A stretch of DNA of 64,000 nucleotides from Pseudoalteromonas amylolytica. GTDB taxonomy: Bacteria; Pseudomonadota; Gammaproteobacteria; Enterobacterales; Alteromonadaceae. The translations under genes and the position numbers were made by a program. This document shows positions 1 through 9,598 of this stretch, one piece after another. The stretch is taken from positions 496,378-560,377 of the forward strand of contig NZ_MKJU01000025.1 of the NCBI RefSeq assembly GCF_001854605.1, written 5' to 3'. The notes below the pieces were generated by a model. The model made no database searches, was not told where the DNA came from, and was given only the letters and a program-made list of their open reading frames with translations. Position 1 is the first letter of the stretch; the number at the start of each line of letters is the position of its first letter.

Positions 1-1
1 C

Positions 2-2038
2 CCAGAGACTAAGGCCTATTGTCAGGTGAGATATAGGATCCGAGTAGTAGAAGGGCTAGGCGACCAATGGTCATCGTGCCAAGCGCAAAATAAGCCCGGC
101 AATTTATTTGGGTATGAGGCCTCTGCTGGTGAGCATGTTGTTGCCCGAGGTGCAAAATCAGATACATTTTCTGAATACCGTAATGAGTCTAATATGAACA
201 CGTCGTTTAGAACTAATGACCCTATCTATGGGCTAGACTCGGTAGGCGCGGGCGAAACGTTTTGGCGTGAAAGAGGGATCGCACTAGGTAAATGTTTTGC
301 TGTGCCAATAGCGTTGGTACAACGTTTAAACCAAGGCGCTTATCATCCAACTTACAACCCGATGGGGACGGGCAAGCGTCGAATTTCAGGTGGATATTAT
401 TACCATTGGTTTGAGACACATAACGCTTTAACTGAAATCAGCTCAACATTTGACTGTTTTGATGTGACCGCAAATAACGGTGGCGGCAATATTGGACCAA
501 ATTGTGGCTGGGCAAATATTGCTACTGGATCAAGCCACAGTGGACGAGTAGATCAATATGTTTTTTATGACGCTATATACGCAGGTCAAGTGGAAGACTT
601 ACGCTTAAATGCCAATAAGTTGGATATAAATCAACTACGAGAAGAGGCGCTTAGTAAAGCGGTGGCGGGTACGTTCAGAGGAAAAGAGAGTGTTCCATTC
701 ACCTATTTTGAACATAAATATGGGGTAACGCTCGCAGCCCGTGCATCATACAATGCCGCCAATGCTGGTGGCTCTATAGAATTTGCAATTGATGCGGGCA
801 GTTCACCAATCAATGAGTATTTATCAGATAAAACTAATATTGGATATTATGTTTACAACCAAAGTGGGGCTGCGTTGTATATTCCTCATTTGCCAAATCC
901 TAAAATAAGCTACGTACATTGGCCTTACTCAGGTGGTAGTCAAACAACGTGTTACATCTACTCCACAGAGAATAAAGTCTCACAGTTTAATGCGCTATTT
1001 TCAGTAGGTGATGTCCTGCATATAGGTGTGTTGAGGCGTAAGCCCGCACAGTTCGACTCACTCCCATGGGTAGACATAGTCGGTCATCCCGAACGTATTG
1101 CGGCAACCTTCCCAGACGGAGTCGTGGGCAAGTGGTTACCAAAGTTACCTGATGACTCATATGGATACCCGCTCAACCGCAAAATGGTAGGCAGTACATT
1201 AAATGCCACTTATACGCGTGACTTAGGGGCAAGCTGGACTAACTCAAATGTTGGCTTTGACAGTGTTAAAAATACCAGTTCAGGCAGTTGGAACCCTGAT
1301 ATTGTCGCATTACTTAGCTATCAAGTATTTGCCAATAACACGCAGGCGCAAAGCTTAAAGCCCGTGATAGGTGATGTAGGTAATGTTTATGCAACACAAG
1401 CCCATCGTATCGACTATGGTAATCGCCTACAACATAGCTTGAATAACACCGTTGGTACAAGGGCGGATAGTCCACACTTTCAAGAAGAGCTTGTAGTGAC
1501 CAAAATAGGCAAACACTATCCGTCAAGCAAACTTACTTGGACCAACAGAGCTGGTGATGAGCCAAGGCATGTGCCGCTTAGTCTAGACAGTCAAGAAGAG
1601 CCATCCAGTGCAATTAAAACCTTAAGCACCCTTGTTGAAAAAGATGGTCTGCTGTACTTGCAGTTTAACGGTGTTGAATTGAAATATCATAAACAGCAAG
1701 TCGTAGACATGTCTGAAAGCTCAACAGAACCGAAAACAGAATATGGTGTTTATCGTGTGATTGATGGCCCACTCAAAGGTAAGTTACTAAAACGAATACA
1801 CAGCACTGCAACCGCTGTACCTTTCAATGATGCAGATTGGTCAATTGACGAAGTTGGTTTTAAATATCAAACCAATACGGAGTATTCATTTAAGTTTTTC
1901 ACCGATAGCTTTGACTGGGGTGACGACCAAACCATCCCAATTATCGACGGTGAAAACATCAAAACAGATTTAAACGGCAACACGGTTAAAGTGTTTTGCC
2001 ATCACACACAACTTCCGCTGGGTATCGCCAGCCACTAA
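2..2038 (+). CDS. Large tail fibre-like protein, 5' partial
   Basis: The frame is open from base 2 with no stop before 2036, so the gene very likely begins upstream of the window; the GTG at 26 is only the first in-frame start-like codon. At least 678 residues are visible. I do not recognise a named domain. The chain is rich in Tyr, Asn, Gly and Ser, has a short central helical stretch (around codons 200-215) and otherwise reads as beta-rich, which suits a receptor-binding fibre. It is followed after 10 bases by a DUF4376 protein, a family usually next to or part of phage tail fibres. Function is inferred from position in the tail cluster and from composition, not from a catalytic or binding motif. 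Confidence 0.6.
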   Translation, partial: PETKAYCQVRYRIRVVEGLGDQWSSCQAQNKPGNLFGYEASAGEHVVARGAKSDTFSEYRNESNMNTSFRTNDPIYGLDSVGAGETFWRERGIALGKCFAVPIALVQRLNQGAYHPTYNPMGTGKRRISGGYYYHWFETHNALTEISSTFDCFDVTANNGGGNIGPNCGWANIATGSSHSGRVDQYVFYDAIYAGQVEDLRLNANKLDINQLREEALSKAVAGTFRGKESVPFTYFEHKYGVTLAARASYNAANAGGSIEFAIDAGSSPINEYLSDKTNIGYYVYNQSGAALYIPHLPNPKISYVHWPYSGGSQTTCYIYSTENKVSQFNALFSVGDVLHIGVLRRKPAQFDSLPWVDIVGHPERIAATFPDGVVGKWLPKLPDDSYGYPLNRKMVGSTLNATYTRDLGASWTNSNVGFDSVKNTSSGSWNPDIVALLSYQVFANNTQAQSLKPVIGDVGNVYATQAHRIDYGNRLQHSLNNTVGTRADSPHFQEELVVTKIGKHYPSSKLTWTNRAGDEPRHVPLSLDSQEEPSSAIKTLSTLVEKDGLLYLQFNGVELKYHKQQVVDMSESSTEPKTEYGVYRVIDGPLKGKLLKRIHSTATAVPFNDADWSIDEVGFKYQTNTEYSFKFFTDSFDWGDDQTIPIIDGENIKTDLNGNTVKVFCHHTQLPLGIASH

Positions 2039-2048
2039 GGACAATTTA

Positions 2049-2840
2049 ATGGAACAAACAAACGATCTGACTGCAACAGCGGTCGAGGCAACTGTGTCTG
2101 AAAATCAACAAACAGAGCAGCAAGTATCATCAAGCGACGCTGCTTTTGAGGTTGAGGCAACTTTCGAACTGCCACAAGTGAGCTATGAAGATGTACTGAC
2201 TAAAATTGCTCTTCGTCATCCCGAGGAGCAGGTCGAACAGGCGTTGCAACTAGCCATCGAGCAGGAACAAGCAGCTTATACAGCGGCTTATCAGCAATGG
2301 GAGCTGGATGTGGTTGAGGCGCAAGAAAAGCGTCAACAAGCACTAGCACACAATGCCAGTCTAGATGAGGGTAGCGAAGGCGAGGTGATGGACGTGCCAG
2401 AGCTGCCAGAGGCGCCACAAATAGATATGTCTCGTCGTCGTGCGTGCTACCGAAAAGAGTATGTGGAAGTAGACTTAGCGCTGAGCACAGAGCAAGCACC
2501 TGCTCGCACCGAGTATGATGATGAAGCCTGTGTAACGCGCTTTTACCCAGCAACAGAAGCACACTCAGCAGAACAAATTGCTAAGGTACAGCGAGCGCGT
2601 TTTAAAAACTCACGCAGCGCATTACTTGCAGAGCAAACGGTTGAGGTTGACGGCCTAGTATTTGATGCCGATGAGCTGAGTCAACAGCGTATGGCACGCA
2701 TGCTATTGGTGATGGCAGATGAAGACAGCACATCATGGGTGTTGGCAAACAACGAGGTTGTCCAAGTTAGCAAAGCGCAGCTATTTAGTGCATGCAAACT
2801 TGCATCAGAGCAACAAACAGCGCTGTGGATTGGCGAATAA
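2049..2840 (+). CDS. DUF4376-type tail fibre accessory protein
   Basis: 263 residues. The N-terminal half is acidic and Gln/Glu/Ala-rich (low complexity, probably helical). The C-terminal 80 or so residues match the DUF4376 pattern as I know it: an Arg-rich start, a V-x-V-D-G-L-x-F-D-A-D-E-x-S-Q-x-R-M stretch near residues 197-215, and a later segment with S-W-V-L-A-N-N. This domain is typical of proteins encoded beside phage tail fibres, possibly as fibre chaperones or fibre-attached parts; the exact role is not known. It lies 10 bases after the fibre gene and is closed by an intrinsic terminator, so the two probably form one transcript end. Confidence 0.6.
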   Translation: MEQTNDLTATAVEATVSENQQTEQQVSSSDAAFEVEATFELPQVSYEDVLTKIALRHPEEQVEQALQLAIEQEQAAYTAAYQQWELDVVEAQEKRQQALAHNASLDEGSEGEVMDVPELPEAPQIDMSRRRACYRKEYVEVDLALSTEQAPARTEYDDEACVTRFYPATEAHSAEQIAKVQRARFKNSRSALLAEQTVEVDGLVFDADELSQQRMARMLLVMADEDSTSWVLANNEVVQVSKAQLFSACKLASEQQTALWIGE

Positions 2841-2861
2841 CGCATATAAAACCACGATGAC

Positions 2862-2886
2862 AAACCCGCTTCGGCGGGTTTTTTTG
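2862..2886 (+). terminator. Intrinsic terminator after the first fibre block
   Basis: A 7-bp stem (AACCCGC/GCGGGTT) closes a TTCG loop and is followed by a T-run. It separates the DUF4376 gene from the next fibre block, although the next gene begins only about 45 bases later and has no obvious promoter in that space. Confidence 0.85.
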
Positions 2887-2928
2887 TGTTTGTTACCGAC
2901 TGATTTATAACATTTATAGGAGTATAGG

Positions 2929-3411
2929 GTGGCTATATTAACCCGCGCTGGGCGCATAGAACTGGCCAATGCTATCAAGCAAAAATCTATTTATTTAGCC
3001 TGGGGACAAGGCGCAATTGAGTGGGATACACAGCTGCCGTCTGAGCCAAGTTCCAGTACTGAACTCACCTCAATTCTTGGTTATCGTAAAGCCACACGCG
3101 TGCTTTACTGTGACGCGGATGAACAGGGTGAAATACAAGTACCCAATGGCCGTTACAAAATTGTGGCGGGCCCAACCCCACACTTATATTGCCAGTTTAA
3201 TTATGACTTTAACGATGGCCTATCAAAATCCATCCGTGAACTGGGTTTGATGGTAGGCACTAAGCCTAAAGCAAGCACTCCCTCAGGGCAATTATATTTT
3301 CAGCCAGAAGACATTGAACAAAAAGGCACTCTGCTGCTGTTAGAGCACCGCCCTGCGATCTATCGAGACCAAGGGGTGCGCGAGTCTTTTGAATTTGTAA
3401 TAAGCTTCTAA
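2929..3411 (+). CDS. DUF3751-like tail collar/fibre protein (divergent)
   Basis: 160 residues from a GTG start at 2929, chosen because of the AGGAG at about 2918-2922. The protein resembles in layout the DUF3751 tail-collar protein encoded at 11596: an L-T-R-A-G start region, a middle part building a beta sheet, then an I-R-E-L-G-L motif near residue 102 and a C-terminal strand-rich stretch (compare I-R-E-I-G-V in the other copy). The P2 gpH N-terminus has the same plan. I infer a fibre-to-baseplate adaptor for the fibre set encoded downstream. The similarity is by eye only. Confidence 0.45.
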   Translation: MAILTRAGRIELANAIKQKSIYLAWGQGAIEWDTQLPSEPSSSTELTSILGYRKATRVLYCDADEQGEIQVPNGRYKIVAGPTPHLYCQFNYDFNDGLSKSIRELGLMVGTKPKASTPSGQLYFQPEDIEQKGTLLLLEHRPAIYRDQGVRESFEFVISF

Positions 3412-3420
3412 GGGAGCATT

Positions 3421-5412
3421 ATGCAAGAACATATATACAATCAAATTGTTACAGAGCATCCAGATGTTTATCAGACATTCGATGCCTCGAAACAATACGA
3501 GCAAATACTATTTCGCGCTGGCAAAGGACTACAAAGCCGTGAGTTGAATGATGTGCAATGTCAGGTTAGTCACCAAGTAAAAGGCGTGGCGGATGCATTG
3601 CTTAAAGATGGTGATATTGTCGCAGGTGGCGGGGTGAGAATTGAAGCTCAGCAGGCACGTGTTGCGGCGGCGTCGGTATACATTCGCGGTGCGGTACGTC
3701 AGTTACCAGAGCGATCATTTGACTTTGACACCAGTGGTGATGCCATCATTGGCGTGTTGCTAGATAGTGAGGTAATCACCGAACTTACGGATGGTGAGCT
3801 GCGAGACCCCGCGGGTGGTAACTCCCCAATGCTATCGCAAAACTATAATGAAGCGGGTGCTGCACGGCTAAAAGTGAGTGCGCGTTGGGGCTTGCTAACA
3901 CAGACGCAAAGTACGAGTACAGAGTTCTACCCTGTGTATCAAATTAATCAGGGGGTGCTGGTTATCAAAGAAGCGCCACCAGAACAAGATTCGATCACAC
4001 GTGCGTTGGCGCGCTATGATAGAGAGTCAAATGGCGGCAACTATGTGGTAGAAGGGTTAGGCCTACACTACATTAAAACCGAAGCAAGTAAGCAGCACTT
4101 TAGCTTACAAGCGGGTAAAGCGCATATTGCAGGTTATGAGTTAAGTTACGCGGCGGCGATACCTGTTGTATTTCCATTTGACCCTGATGTACAAAGCATC
4201 AAGACTGAAAAGGCTGAGTTGAGTGATACACAAGATGCCAGCTCGCCAATTAAGTTTGATTATCCACCAGTTAAAGATATTGAACGTGTCTATGCGGTGG
4301 TGCGTAAAGTGGCAATGCTTACGCGTAGCGATCAGTTACAAGATAGTTTTCCAAACACCAGTGTTGATACCGTAGAGCTGATTTCTTATCAGGGTAAAAC
4401 TTATGTGGAGCATGATGACTACGAGTTTGAAGGCAATCACATTGTTTGGAAGCTCAATGGTGAACGTCCACCGGTAGGGAGTAGCTATCAGGTTACATAC
4501 ACCTATGGCACCAGTGTTCCAGTCACATTCAACAGTACCCACTACAGCATTGATAAGTCCTTTATTGAAAATGGCAATGAAGTGCTACCCGATCAAATTC
4601 GTGTTGACTATCTACGATATTCCCCACGCATTGATTTGATAGTTTTAAATACACAAGGGCAGGTTAAACGCATCAAAGGGGCCTCTGTACTTGAGTATCC
4701 TGAGCCACCTCATGTGCCCGAGCAACATTTACCCTTGGCGTACGTTTATCAATACTGGGGCGAATCGGTGCCGCGAGTGGAGTCGGTTGCCATTCATTCT
4801 TTGAGCATGTTGGACTTACAAAACATGCAAAGGCAGATAGGTGACTTGTACCAGCTGCTTGCAATTGAACGACTACGCAATGACGCCAACAGCCAAGACC
4901 CTGCCAGTAAATATGGCGTGTTTGTAGACCCTTTCTTAGATGATGATTTACGAGACCAAGGGCGAGAGCAAAGTGCCGCTATCATTGATGGTGAGCTAAC
5001 ACTGCCGGTAGAGGCAGTAGTTAGTACGCTGAACGCCAATCAACCCGAGCTACTGCCCTATGAACTTGAGGATGTGCTAACACAGCCCAAGCGCACGGGT
5101 CAGATGAAAGTTAACCCTTATCAAGCGTTTGAACCTGCTCCCGCGCAAGTTACTCTGTCGCCAAATGTGGATCACTGGACAGTCACCAATGTCCGCTGGA
5201 GTAGCCCAATTACTCGACGCTTTACTCGCGGCGGTGGTCGAATTCGTAGCATTAATACTCGTGTTGAAACGCAAAGAGTCGGGGTGCGAACCCAGCAAGC
5301 AGAATTTTTACGACCGCGAACAGTACAGTTTTCTATCTCAGGCTTTGGTCCAGGGGAAGTGCTTGAATCTGTACTGTTTGATGGCATTGCACTAAGTGCG
5401 GAGGAAATCTAA
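3421..5412 (+). CDS. DUF4815 domain tail/fibre structural protein (N-terminal half of a split protein)
   Basis: 663 residues. The N-terminal 300 residues carry the DUF4815 signature (F-D-x-S-K-x-Y-E-x-I-L-F near residue 20, then G-x-x-L-Q-S-R-E-L-N-D). DUF4815 is a domain of phage virion proteins, mainly of contractile-tailed phages. The C-terminus ends at P-R-T-V-Q-F-S-I-S-G-F-G and V-L-F-D-G. In related phage proteins, as I recall, this point continues directly into the sequence that here starts the next gene. The stop codon overlaps the next ATG (TAATG), and a GGAGGA precedes it, so translation of the two is coupled. Likely a fibre or baseplate-peripheral protein. Confidence 0.7.
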   Translation: MQEHIYNQIVTEHPDVYQTFDASKQYEQILFRAGKGLQSRELNDVQCQVSHQVKGVADALLKDGDIVAGGGVRIEAQQARVAAASVYIRGAVRQLPERSFDFDTSGDAIIGVLLDSEVITELTDGELRDPAGGNSPMLSQNYNEAGAARLKVSARWGLLTQTQSTSTEFYPVYQINQGVLVIKEAPPEQDSITRALARYDRESNGGNYVVEGLGLHYIKTEASKQHFSLQAGKAHIAGYELSYAAAIPVVFPFDPDVQSIKTEKAELSDTQDASSPIKFDYPPVKDIERVYAVVRKVAMLTRSDQLQDSFPNTSVDTVELISYQGKTYVEHDDYEFEGNHIVWKLNGERPPVGSSYQVTYTYGTSVPVTFNSTHYSIDKSFIENGNEVLPDQIRVDYLRYSPRIDLIVLNTQGQVKRIKGASVLEYPEPPHVPEQHLPLAYVYQYWGESVPRVESVAIHSLSMLDLQNMQRQIGDLYQLLAIERLRNDANSQDPASKYGVFVDPFLDDDLRDQGREQSAAIIDGELTLPVEAVVSTLNANQPELLPYELEDVLTQPKRTGQMKVNPYQAFEPAPAQVTLSPNVDHWTVTNVRWSSPITRRFTRGGGRIRSINTRVETQRVGVRTQQAEFLRPRTVQFSISGFGPGEVLESVLFDGIALSAEEI

Positions 5413-6650
5413 TGATTCAAGCTGATGCAAATGGTCGCCTCACGGGGCGTTTTACAATTCCCCCCCAAAGCGAAGTACAGATACCTGCGGGGGTGAAATC
5501 GGTTGTTTTTCAAGGTAAAGGTGGCTCAATGGGCGCGGCCAGTTACACCGGCAGTGGTCAGATCCGCACAGAAACGTTGGCGCAGGTCACGACCATTACT
5601 ACCCGACGTTTTGACCCTCTGGCACAAACCTTCACCTTAGTGCAAAGCCGCTATATTGCCGCGGTTGAGCTGTTTTTTACCGCTAAGGGTGATGAGTCGG
5701 TACAGGTACAAATCCGTGAGGTGGTACAAGGTATTCCAACGCAAACGGTACTGGCCCAAAGCGCTGTTGAAAGTAGTGAGATCTCATTGACCGAGGCGAC
5801 GTTATTTAGCTTTTCGCCAGTTTTGTTACAGGCGGGGCAAGAATACGCCATTGTGGTACTCACCGATGGAGCCGCACATGAAGTGGCCATCGCTGAGCTT
5901 GGAAAATTTGACCAACAACACGGTTGGGTAACCAGCCAGCCATATCAAGTGGGTGTGTTGTTGTCATCAAGTAATGCCAGCACTTGGACGCCACATCAGG
6001 AAAAAGACCTGACTTTTAATCTTAAGGCCGCCAAGTTTACCAGCACACAGCGTATCGTTGATTTGGGTGACTTTCCTGTCACTCAAGCCTCCGACTTAAT
6101 GGCGCTTGCTGTTGTGCAAAGACCGAGTTCAGATACATCAGTGAGCTTTGACATCATTGGTACGGGTACTCAAAGCGGCGATAACTTCACCTTGCAAAAT
6201 ATTCAAGAGTGGACGCCACAGCGCCTCGCCAAGAAGTTTAACGGCAGTGTTAACGTGAGCGCGACATTATCGGGGTCAAGCACGCTTAGCCCAGTGTTGT
6301 TTGCGGGGAGTCAGTGTGCGGTTGGTGAGGTCAAACACAGTGCTGATTATATCAGTCGTCAGATTAGTTACCGCGTGGGTGGCCGTTTTACTGTGAGCTT
6401 TGAAGCGGTACTACAAGAAGGTGCAAGCATCGAAGTACAACTTGAACAGGATGACGGGAGTTGGTTGAGTGTGCCTTTGAGTGTGCAGCACAGCAGTGGT
6501 GACGGCTGGCAACAGTATGATTATGTGCATAGCTTTGCAGTGCCCTCAGATCAGGACCCTGACTCAAAAGGCACTCGGGTTAAGCTGCTACTCAGTGGCA
6601 CAACGGCCAACCGCCCTCGAGTTAAGAATCTACGCGCATTTTCAACCTAA
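5412..6650 (+). CDS. Tail/fibre structural protein, C-terminal partner of the DUF4815 protein
   Basis: 412 residues. The first residues (D-A-N-G-R-L-T-G-R-F-T-I-P) and the motif F-D-P-L-A-Q-T-F near residue 64, followed by a strand rich in V-E-L-F-F and V-Q-V-Q-I-R-E-V, are hallmarks of the C-terminal half of long DUF4815-type virion proteins. Its ATG overlaps the stop of the upstream gene by one base, with GGAGGA about 5 bases before it. I read the pair as one ancestral protein split into two coupled subunits. The remainder is beta-rich with a jelly-roll-like C-terminal stretch; no enzyme motif is seen. Confidence 0.6.
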   Translation: MIQADANGRLTGRFTIPPQSEVQIPAGVKSVVFQGKGGSMGAASYTGSGQIRTETLAQVTTITTRRFDPLAQTFTLVQSRYIAAVELFFTAKGDESVQVQIREVVQGIPTQTVLAQSAVESSEISLTEATLFSFSPVLLQAGQEYAIVVLTDGAAHEVAIAELGKFDQQHGWVTSQPYQVGVLLSSSNASTWTPHQEKDLTFNLKAAKFTSTQRIVDLGDFPVTQASDLMALAVVQRPSSDTSVSFDIIGTGTQSGDNFTLQNIQEWTPQRLAKKFNGSVNVSATLSGSSTLSPVLFAGSQCAVGEVKHSADYISRQISYRVGGRFTVSFEAVLQEGASIEVQLEQDDGSWLSVPLSVQHSSGDGWQQYDYVHSFAVPSDQDPDSKGTRVKLLLSGTTANRPRVKNLRAFST

Positions 6651-6659
6651 GGAGCGAAG

Positions 6660-6977
6660 ATGACAGTTGAAATTAATACGCCCCACCGCGCCTACCCGCT
6701 GCCACATCAAAGCAATTTACTCGAACAGGATGTTTTAAGGCTGATAAGCGCCATTGTCAAAATTGATGAGGATATGGCTGAGCAACTACAGGCCATCACA
6801 TCGCAACAACAGGCTTTAGGCACACAGCAGCAAAAGTTTGAGCAACACAAAAGCGATAGCGCCGAGGCTTTGGCGGCAATCATACAGACTATGAGTGAGC
6901 AGCGCGCTGAACACTCAGAACTTCACCGCAAGCAAAAAATCAATCACCTACTAGGTGAGTCTTTATACCCACTCTAA
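6660..6977 (+). CDS. Small coiled-coil protein of the fibre block
   Basis: 105 residues, mostly helical: Gln/Glu/Ala-rich from about residue 20 to 90 with heptad-like spacing of hydrophobics. An AAGGAGCG ribosome-binding site precedes the ATG by about 5 bases. It sits between the DUF4815 pair and a long fibre protein that also opens with helices. Perhaps a fibre shaft or assembly factor; no family is recognised. Confidence 0.5.
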   Translation: MTVEINTPHRAYPLPHQSNLLEQDVLRLISAIVKIDEDMAEQLQAITSQQQALGTQQQKFEQHKSDSAEALAAIIQTMSEQRAEHSELHRKQKINHLLGESLYPL

Positions 6978-6986
6978 GAGGACATT

Positions 6987-8360
6987 ATGGCAACCATCAA
7001 TAACGCCATTCAGGAAATGGTCGACCATTTAGTGACCAAAATGCGCAGCAATGAAAAGCTCAGCGCAGAAGAGCAAACCTTAGTCAGCAATGCCATTCAA
7101 AAGCTCTCTAGCAGCGCTAATTTAGAGGCCGCCCTAGTGGCGGTGGCAGAAGAGCATTTGGATGACGCGACGGATACGATTAATAATGCCAGTGACTTGG
7201 TTAAAGAACTACAAGCTAAACTGCTTGAGCAAAGTGCGCATTTGAGCTTGCTACCGGGCCTTGAGGCCAAGTTTAATGAAATTACTGCAAACCTTGTGGC
7301 CAATGTTGAGCAAAGCTTAAGTAATTTACCAGATAGGCTGATAGACCCCACATACCGTCTTGGTGAACCAGAGTTTAGGCTGGATTACTACGATAATACC
7401 GCAGCAGAAATCGCCAGTGGTAACCAAGCTTACGGAGCATGTCATGTGCTTAGCATGGCGAATTATGATGCTGGTACCTTCAGTGTGTATTACGACGCGG
7501 GGACTCGAGTGGGCAGTTCTAACCCAGCCGCGATTGTAACAATTGACGCCAATGGGGATGTCGCAAAAGCTACAAGGATCCCTGCGCTAGTGCCATCGGA
7601 TGGTACTGCGCAAATAGGCATGTTTGTATTACCAGATAACAACACCACCTTGTTTAGCTATACAGCCAGTTCTAACCAGTTAACAACTTACAAGGCGGGG
7701 AGTTTTACCGTTGAGTCGCTACAAGAACTAGACTATTTTAAGCTATATCAAGACAAAGACAGCAAAAAGTTATATTCGGTAGATGCGGGCATCTTACATG
7801 AGTTTGATGGGGTGAACTGGGTACAAAAGGTTGCACAAACCTTTGTCAGTGAAAGCGCATTTGAGAGCTGGGCCATCAGTAATGGTTTATTTCCACTGCA
7901 TACGCAAACCATCACACCCACAAGTGTCCAGCAATTAATTAATGCGCAAACAGGTTATAGTACAACGCTTTCTGCGTTACCTGTGACAAGGCCACCTAAT
8001 CGAAAAGAGCTGGCGGTTCACAATAACGAATATCATGATATGCCCGTCATTACACAGCAGAACTTGGTTCGTTATAACGAAGGTGTGGTTAGTGGGCAAT
8101 CAGCAAATTATGCTATTACTAGGAGCTTTAAAGGTAGGGTTCACTTGCCCGCGCTTGGGAGTGTTATTCGGGCAACGTTGGAGTCTGTGTCTCCAAGTAA
8201 TAGCGCTGGTACAACCGCCGGATATCACGGACACGGTCATCCACAATTTATCGCCTACTCACCCATTCATAATGCTTTACTGGTGTATCAGTACTTTCAG
8301 TTTTATTACAGTGGGAGCAACCTAAAATCCGATTCATTGTCACGCGTTTATTTTGCTTAA
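6987..8360 (+). CDS. Tail fibre-like protein with N-terminal coiled coil
   Basis: 457 residues. Residues 1-120 are helical and Ala/Leu/Glu-rich (probable trimeric coiled coil). From about residue 125 the chain turns beta-rich with many Tyr, Thr and Asn, and near the C-terminus has a G-Y-H-G-H-G-H-P segment followed by Tyr-rich strands. Coiled stalk plus beta head is the usual plan of a receptor-binding fibre; the His-rich motif could bind a metal, as in T4 gp37-type tips, but this is only a suggestion. SD AGAGGA is well placed. It follows the 105-residue protein by 9 bases. Confidence 0.55.
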   Translation: MATINNAIQEMVDHLVTKMRSNEKLSAEEQTLVSNAIQKLSSSANLEAALVAVAEEHLDDATDTINNASDLVKELQAKLLEQSAHLSLLPGLEAKFNEITANLVANVEQSLSNLPDRLIDPTYRLGEPEFRLDYYDNTAAEIASGNQAYGACHVLSMANYDAGTFSVYYDAGTRVGSSNPAAIVTIDANGDVAKATRIPALVPSDGTAQIGMFVLPDNNTTLFSYTASSNQLTTYKAGSFTVESLQELDYFKLYQDKDSKKLYSVDAGILHEFDGVNWVQKVAQTFVSESAFESWAISNGLFPLHTQTITPTSVQQLINAQTGYSTTLSALPVTRPPNRKELAVHNNEYHDMPVITQQNLVRYNEGVVSGQSANYAITRSFKGRVHLPALGSVIRATLESVSPSNSAGTTAGYHGHGHPQFIAYSPIHNALLVYQYFQFYYSGSNLKSDSLSRVYFA

Positions 8361-8366
8361 GGAGCT

Positions 8367-8894
8367 ATGATGTTTAACTGGTGTAATCAAAAACAAGCCA
8401 TAAAATTAAATGGCACTTATTTACTCACTCACCCAGAATCTGGACAGCGCTGGGAGTCCAAAGAACAAGCACAGCTTTGGTATTCACAATATCAAGCTGA
8501 GCAACAGCAAAAGGCACTCGCAGAACAGTCGCAACAGCCGGCATTAGTCGACGTTCAACTGCAATCTGTTGCAGGGGCAATTAAAGTGCCCAGTGATCTT
8601 ATATCACGACAGGCGATAAAAATTACCGTGGAGGAGGGGCAAAATGTTACCTTGAGCGGTCAATTGGACATTTCCGATGAATCATTTTTGTTGCCTGTGT
8701 TGCGTGATGATGGTCGTCGAATTTATTTTCCAATTGAAGTAAGTGGTGGTCAGTTTAGTGCGGCTTTTAACTTTCCTACGTCTGGTCGCTTTGAAGTATT
8801 CCCTGCGCTATTAAATGAAGAGTTTATGGAGCCACGGTTTAGCATCAGCCATATTACATTTTATGTAGTGCGAGCGACGCAAGCTGCCAGTTAG
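8367..8894 (+). CDS. Hypothetical fibre-block protein
   Basis: 175 residues. Two ATG codons are adjacent (8367 and 8370); the SD AAGGAGCT is very close to the first, so the second may be the real start. The N-terminus contains L-T-H-P-E-S-G-Q-R-W and a Gln-rich helix (residues 35-55), after which the chain looks like two beta-sandwich-type strands sets. It is the last gene before the tandem RNA units. No family recognised; placement suggests a fibre chaperone or small fibre part. Confidence 0.5.
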   Translation: MMFNWCNQKQAIKLNGTYLLTHPESGQRWESKEQAQLWYSQYQAEQQQKALAEQSQQPALVDVQLQSVAGAIKVPSDLISRQAIKITVEEGQNVTLSGQLDISDESFLLPVLRDDGRRIYFPIEVSGGQFSAAFNFPTSGRFEVFPALLNEEFMEPRFSISHITFYVVRATQAAS

Positions 8895-8926
8895 CTTGGG
8901 TGAATGTGATACTGATTTTTAGAACC

Positions 8927-9070
8927 GGACAGCATTGACCTGTTTTAAGTCAAAAAAATCAGTAAGATACACCTATGCTGATTAATCAACTCAGTTAAGA
9001 GTGAGTCGTTACTTGGCAAACACAGTCCCAACTTGCCCTAAAAGCCTGCTCATTTGAGCAGGCTTTTTTA
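8927..9070 (+). ncRNA. Tandem RNA unit 1: promoter-like block, hairpin, terminator
   Basis: First of three related units. It opens with a conserved block containing TTGACC at 8935 and TAAGAT at about 8963, then about 70 bases with a short imperfect hairpin (AATCA-a-CTC ... GAG-TGAGT), and ends at a 9-bp terminator stem (AGCCTGCTC/GAGCAGGCT, 9044-9064) plus T-run. A transcript starting after TAAGAT would be about 100 nt. The spacing of the two hexamers (22 bp) is too long for a plain sigma70 promoter, so an activator or another start may be used. No protein gene lies in it. Confidence 0.5.
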
Positions 9071-9271
9071 TTACATGTTACATAGCTAGCGGCTGCTATA
9101 ATGCAGTCTCTAGCTATTTAACATTGCGGCCCAACAAAAGAATGGGCTGCTTTGGTTGAATCATATAAAAGCCTCTCTCAACTGTTTCGCTAAACCTTTA
9201 GAAGGTAAAGAAGCATTATGTTAGATGTTTTAAGGCGCTTGATGAGTGCCTAAGTCTAAACCTTAACAACA

Positions 9272-9416
9272 GGACAGCATTGACCTGTTTTAAGTCCGAA
9301 AAATCGGTAAGATACACCTATGCTGATTAATCAACTCAATCAAGAGTGATTCGTTACTTAGCAAACACAGACCCATTTTGCATTAAAAGCCTGCTTATTT
9401 GAGCAGGCTTTTTTTA
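9272..9416 (+). ncRNA. Tandem RNA unit 2
   Basis: Very close copy of unit 1, 345 bases downstream. The promoter-like block, the ATGCTGATTAATCAACTCA stretch and the terminator (AGCCTGCTT/GAGCAGGCT, about 9388-9409, then T-run) are kept. The internal hairpin is better paired here (AATCA-a-CTC with GAG-TGATT), which suggests selection on RNA structure. About 50 bases upstream of the block are also shared with unit 3. Confidence 0.5.
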
Positions 9417-9598
9417 TGGGTAAAGTTTTATATGTTACACACACATATCAATCATGGGTTGTTTGCTTTAAAACAAAAATGAACGTGATATGAAACTTTT
9501 TTGATAGGTGCTTACCTAAACCCATACGGTGGTAAATAAGCACGTGTGAAAAAGTGTTAAAACGCTCGGTGAGTGCCTTAGTCTAAATCATTATCATA

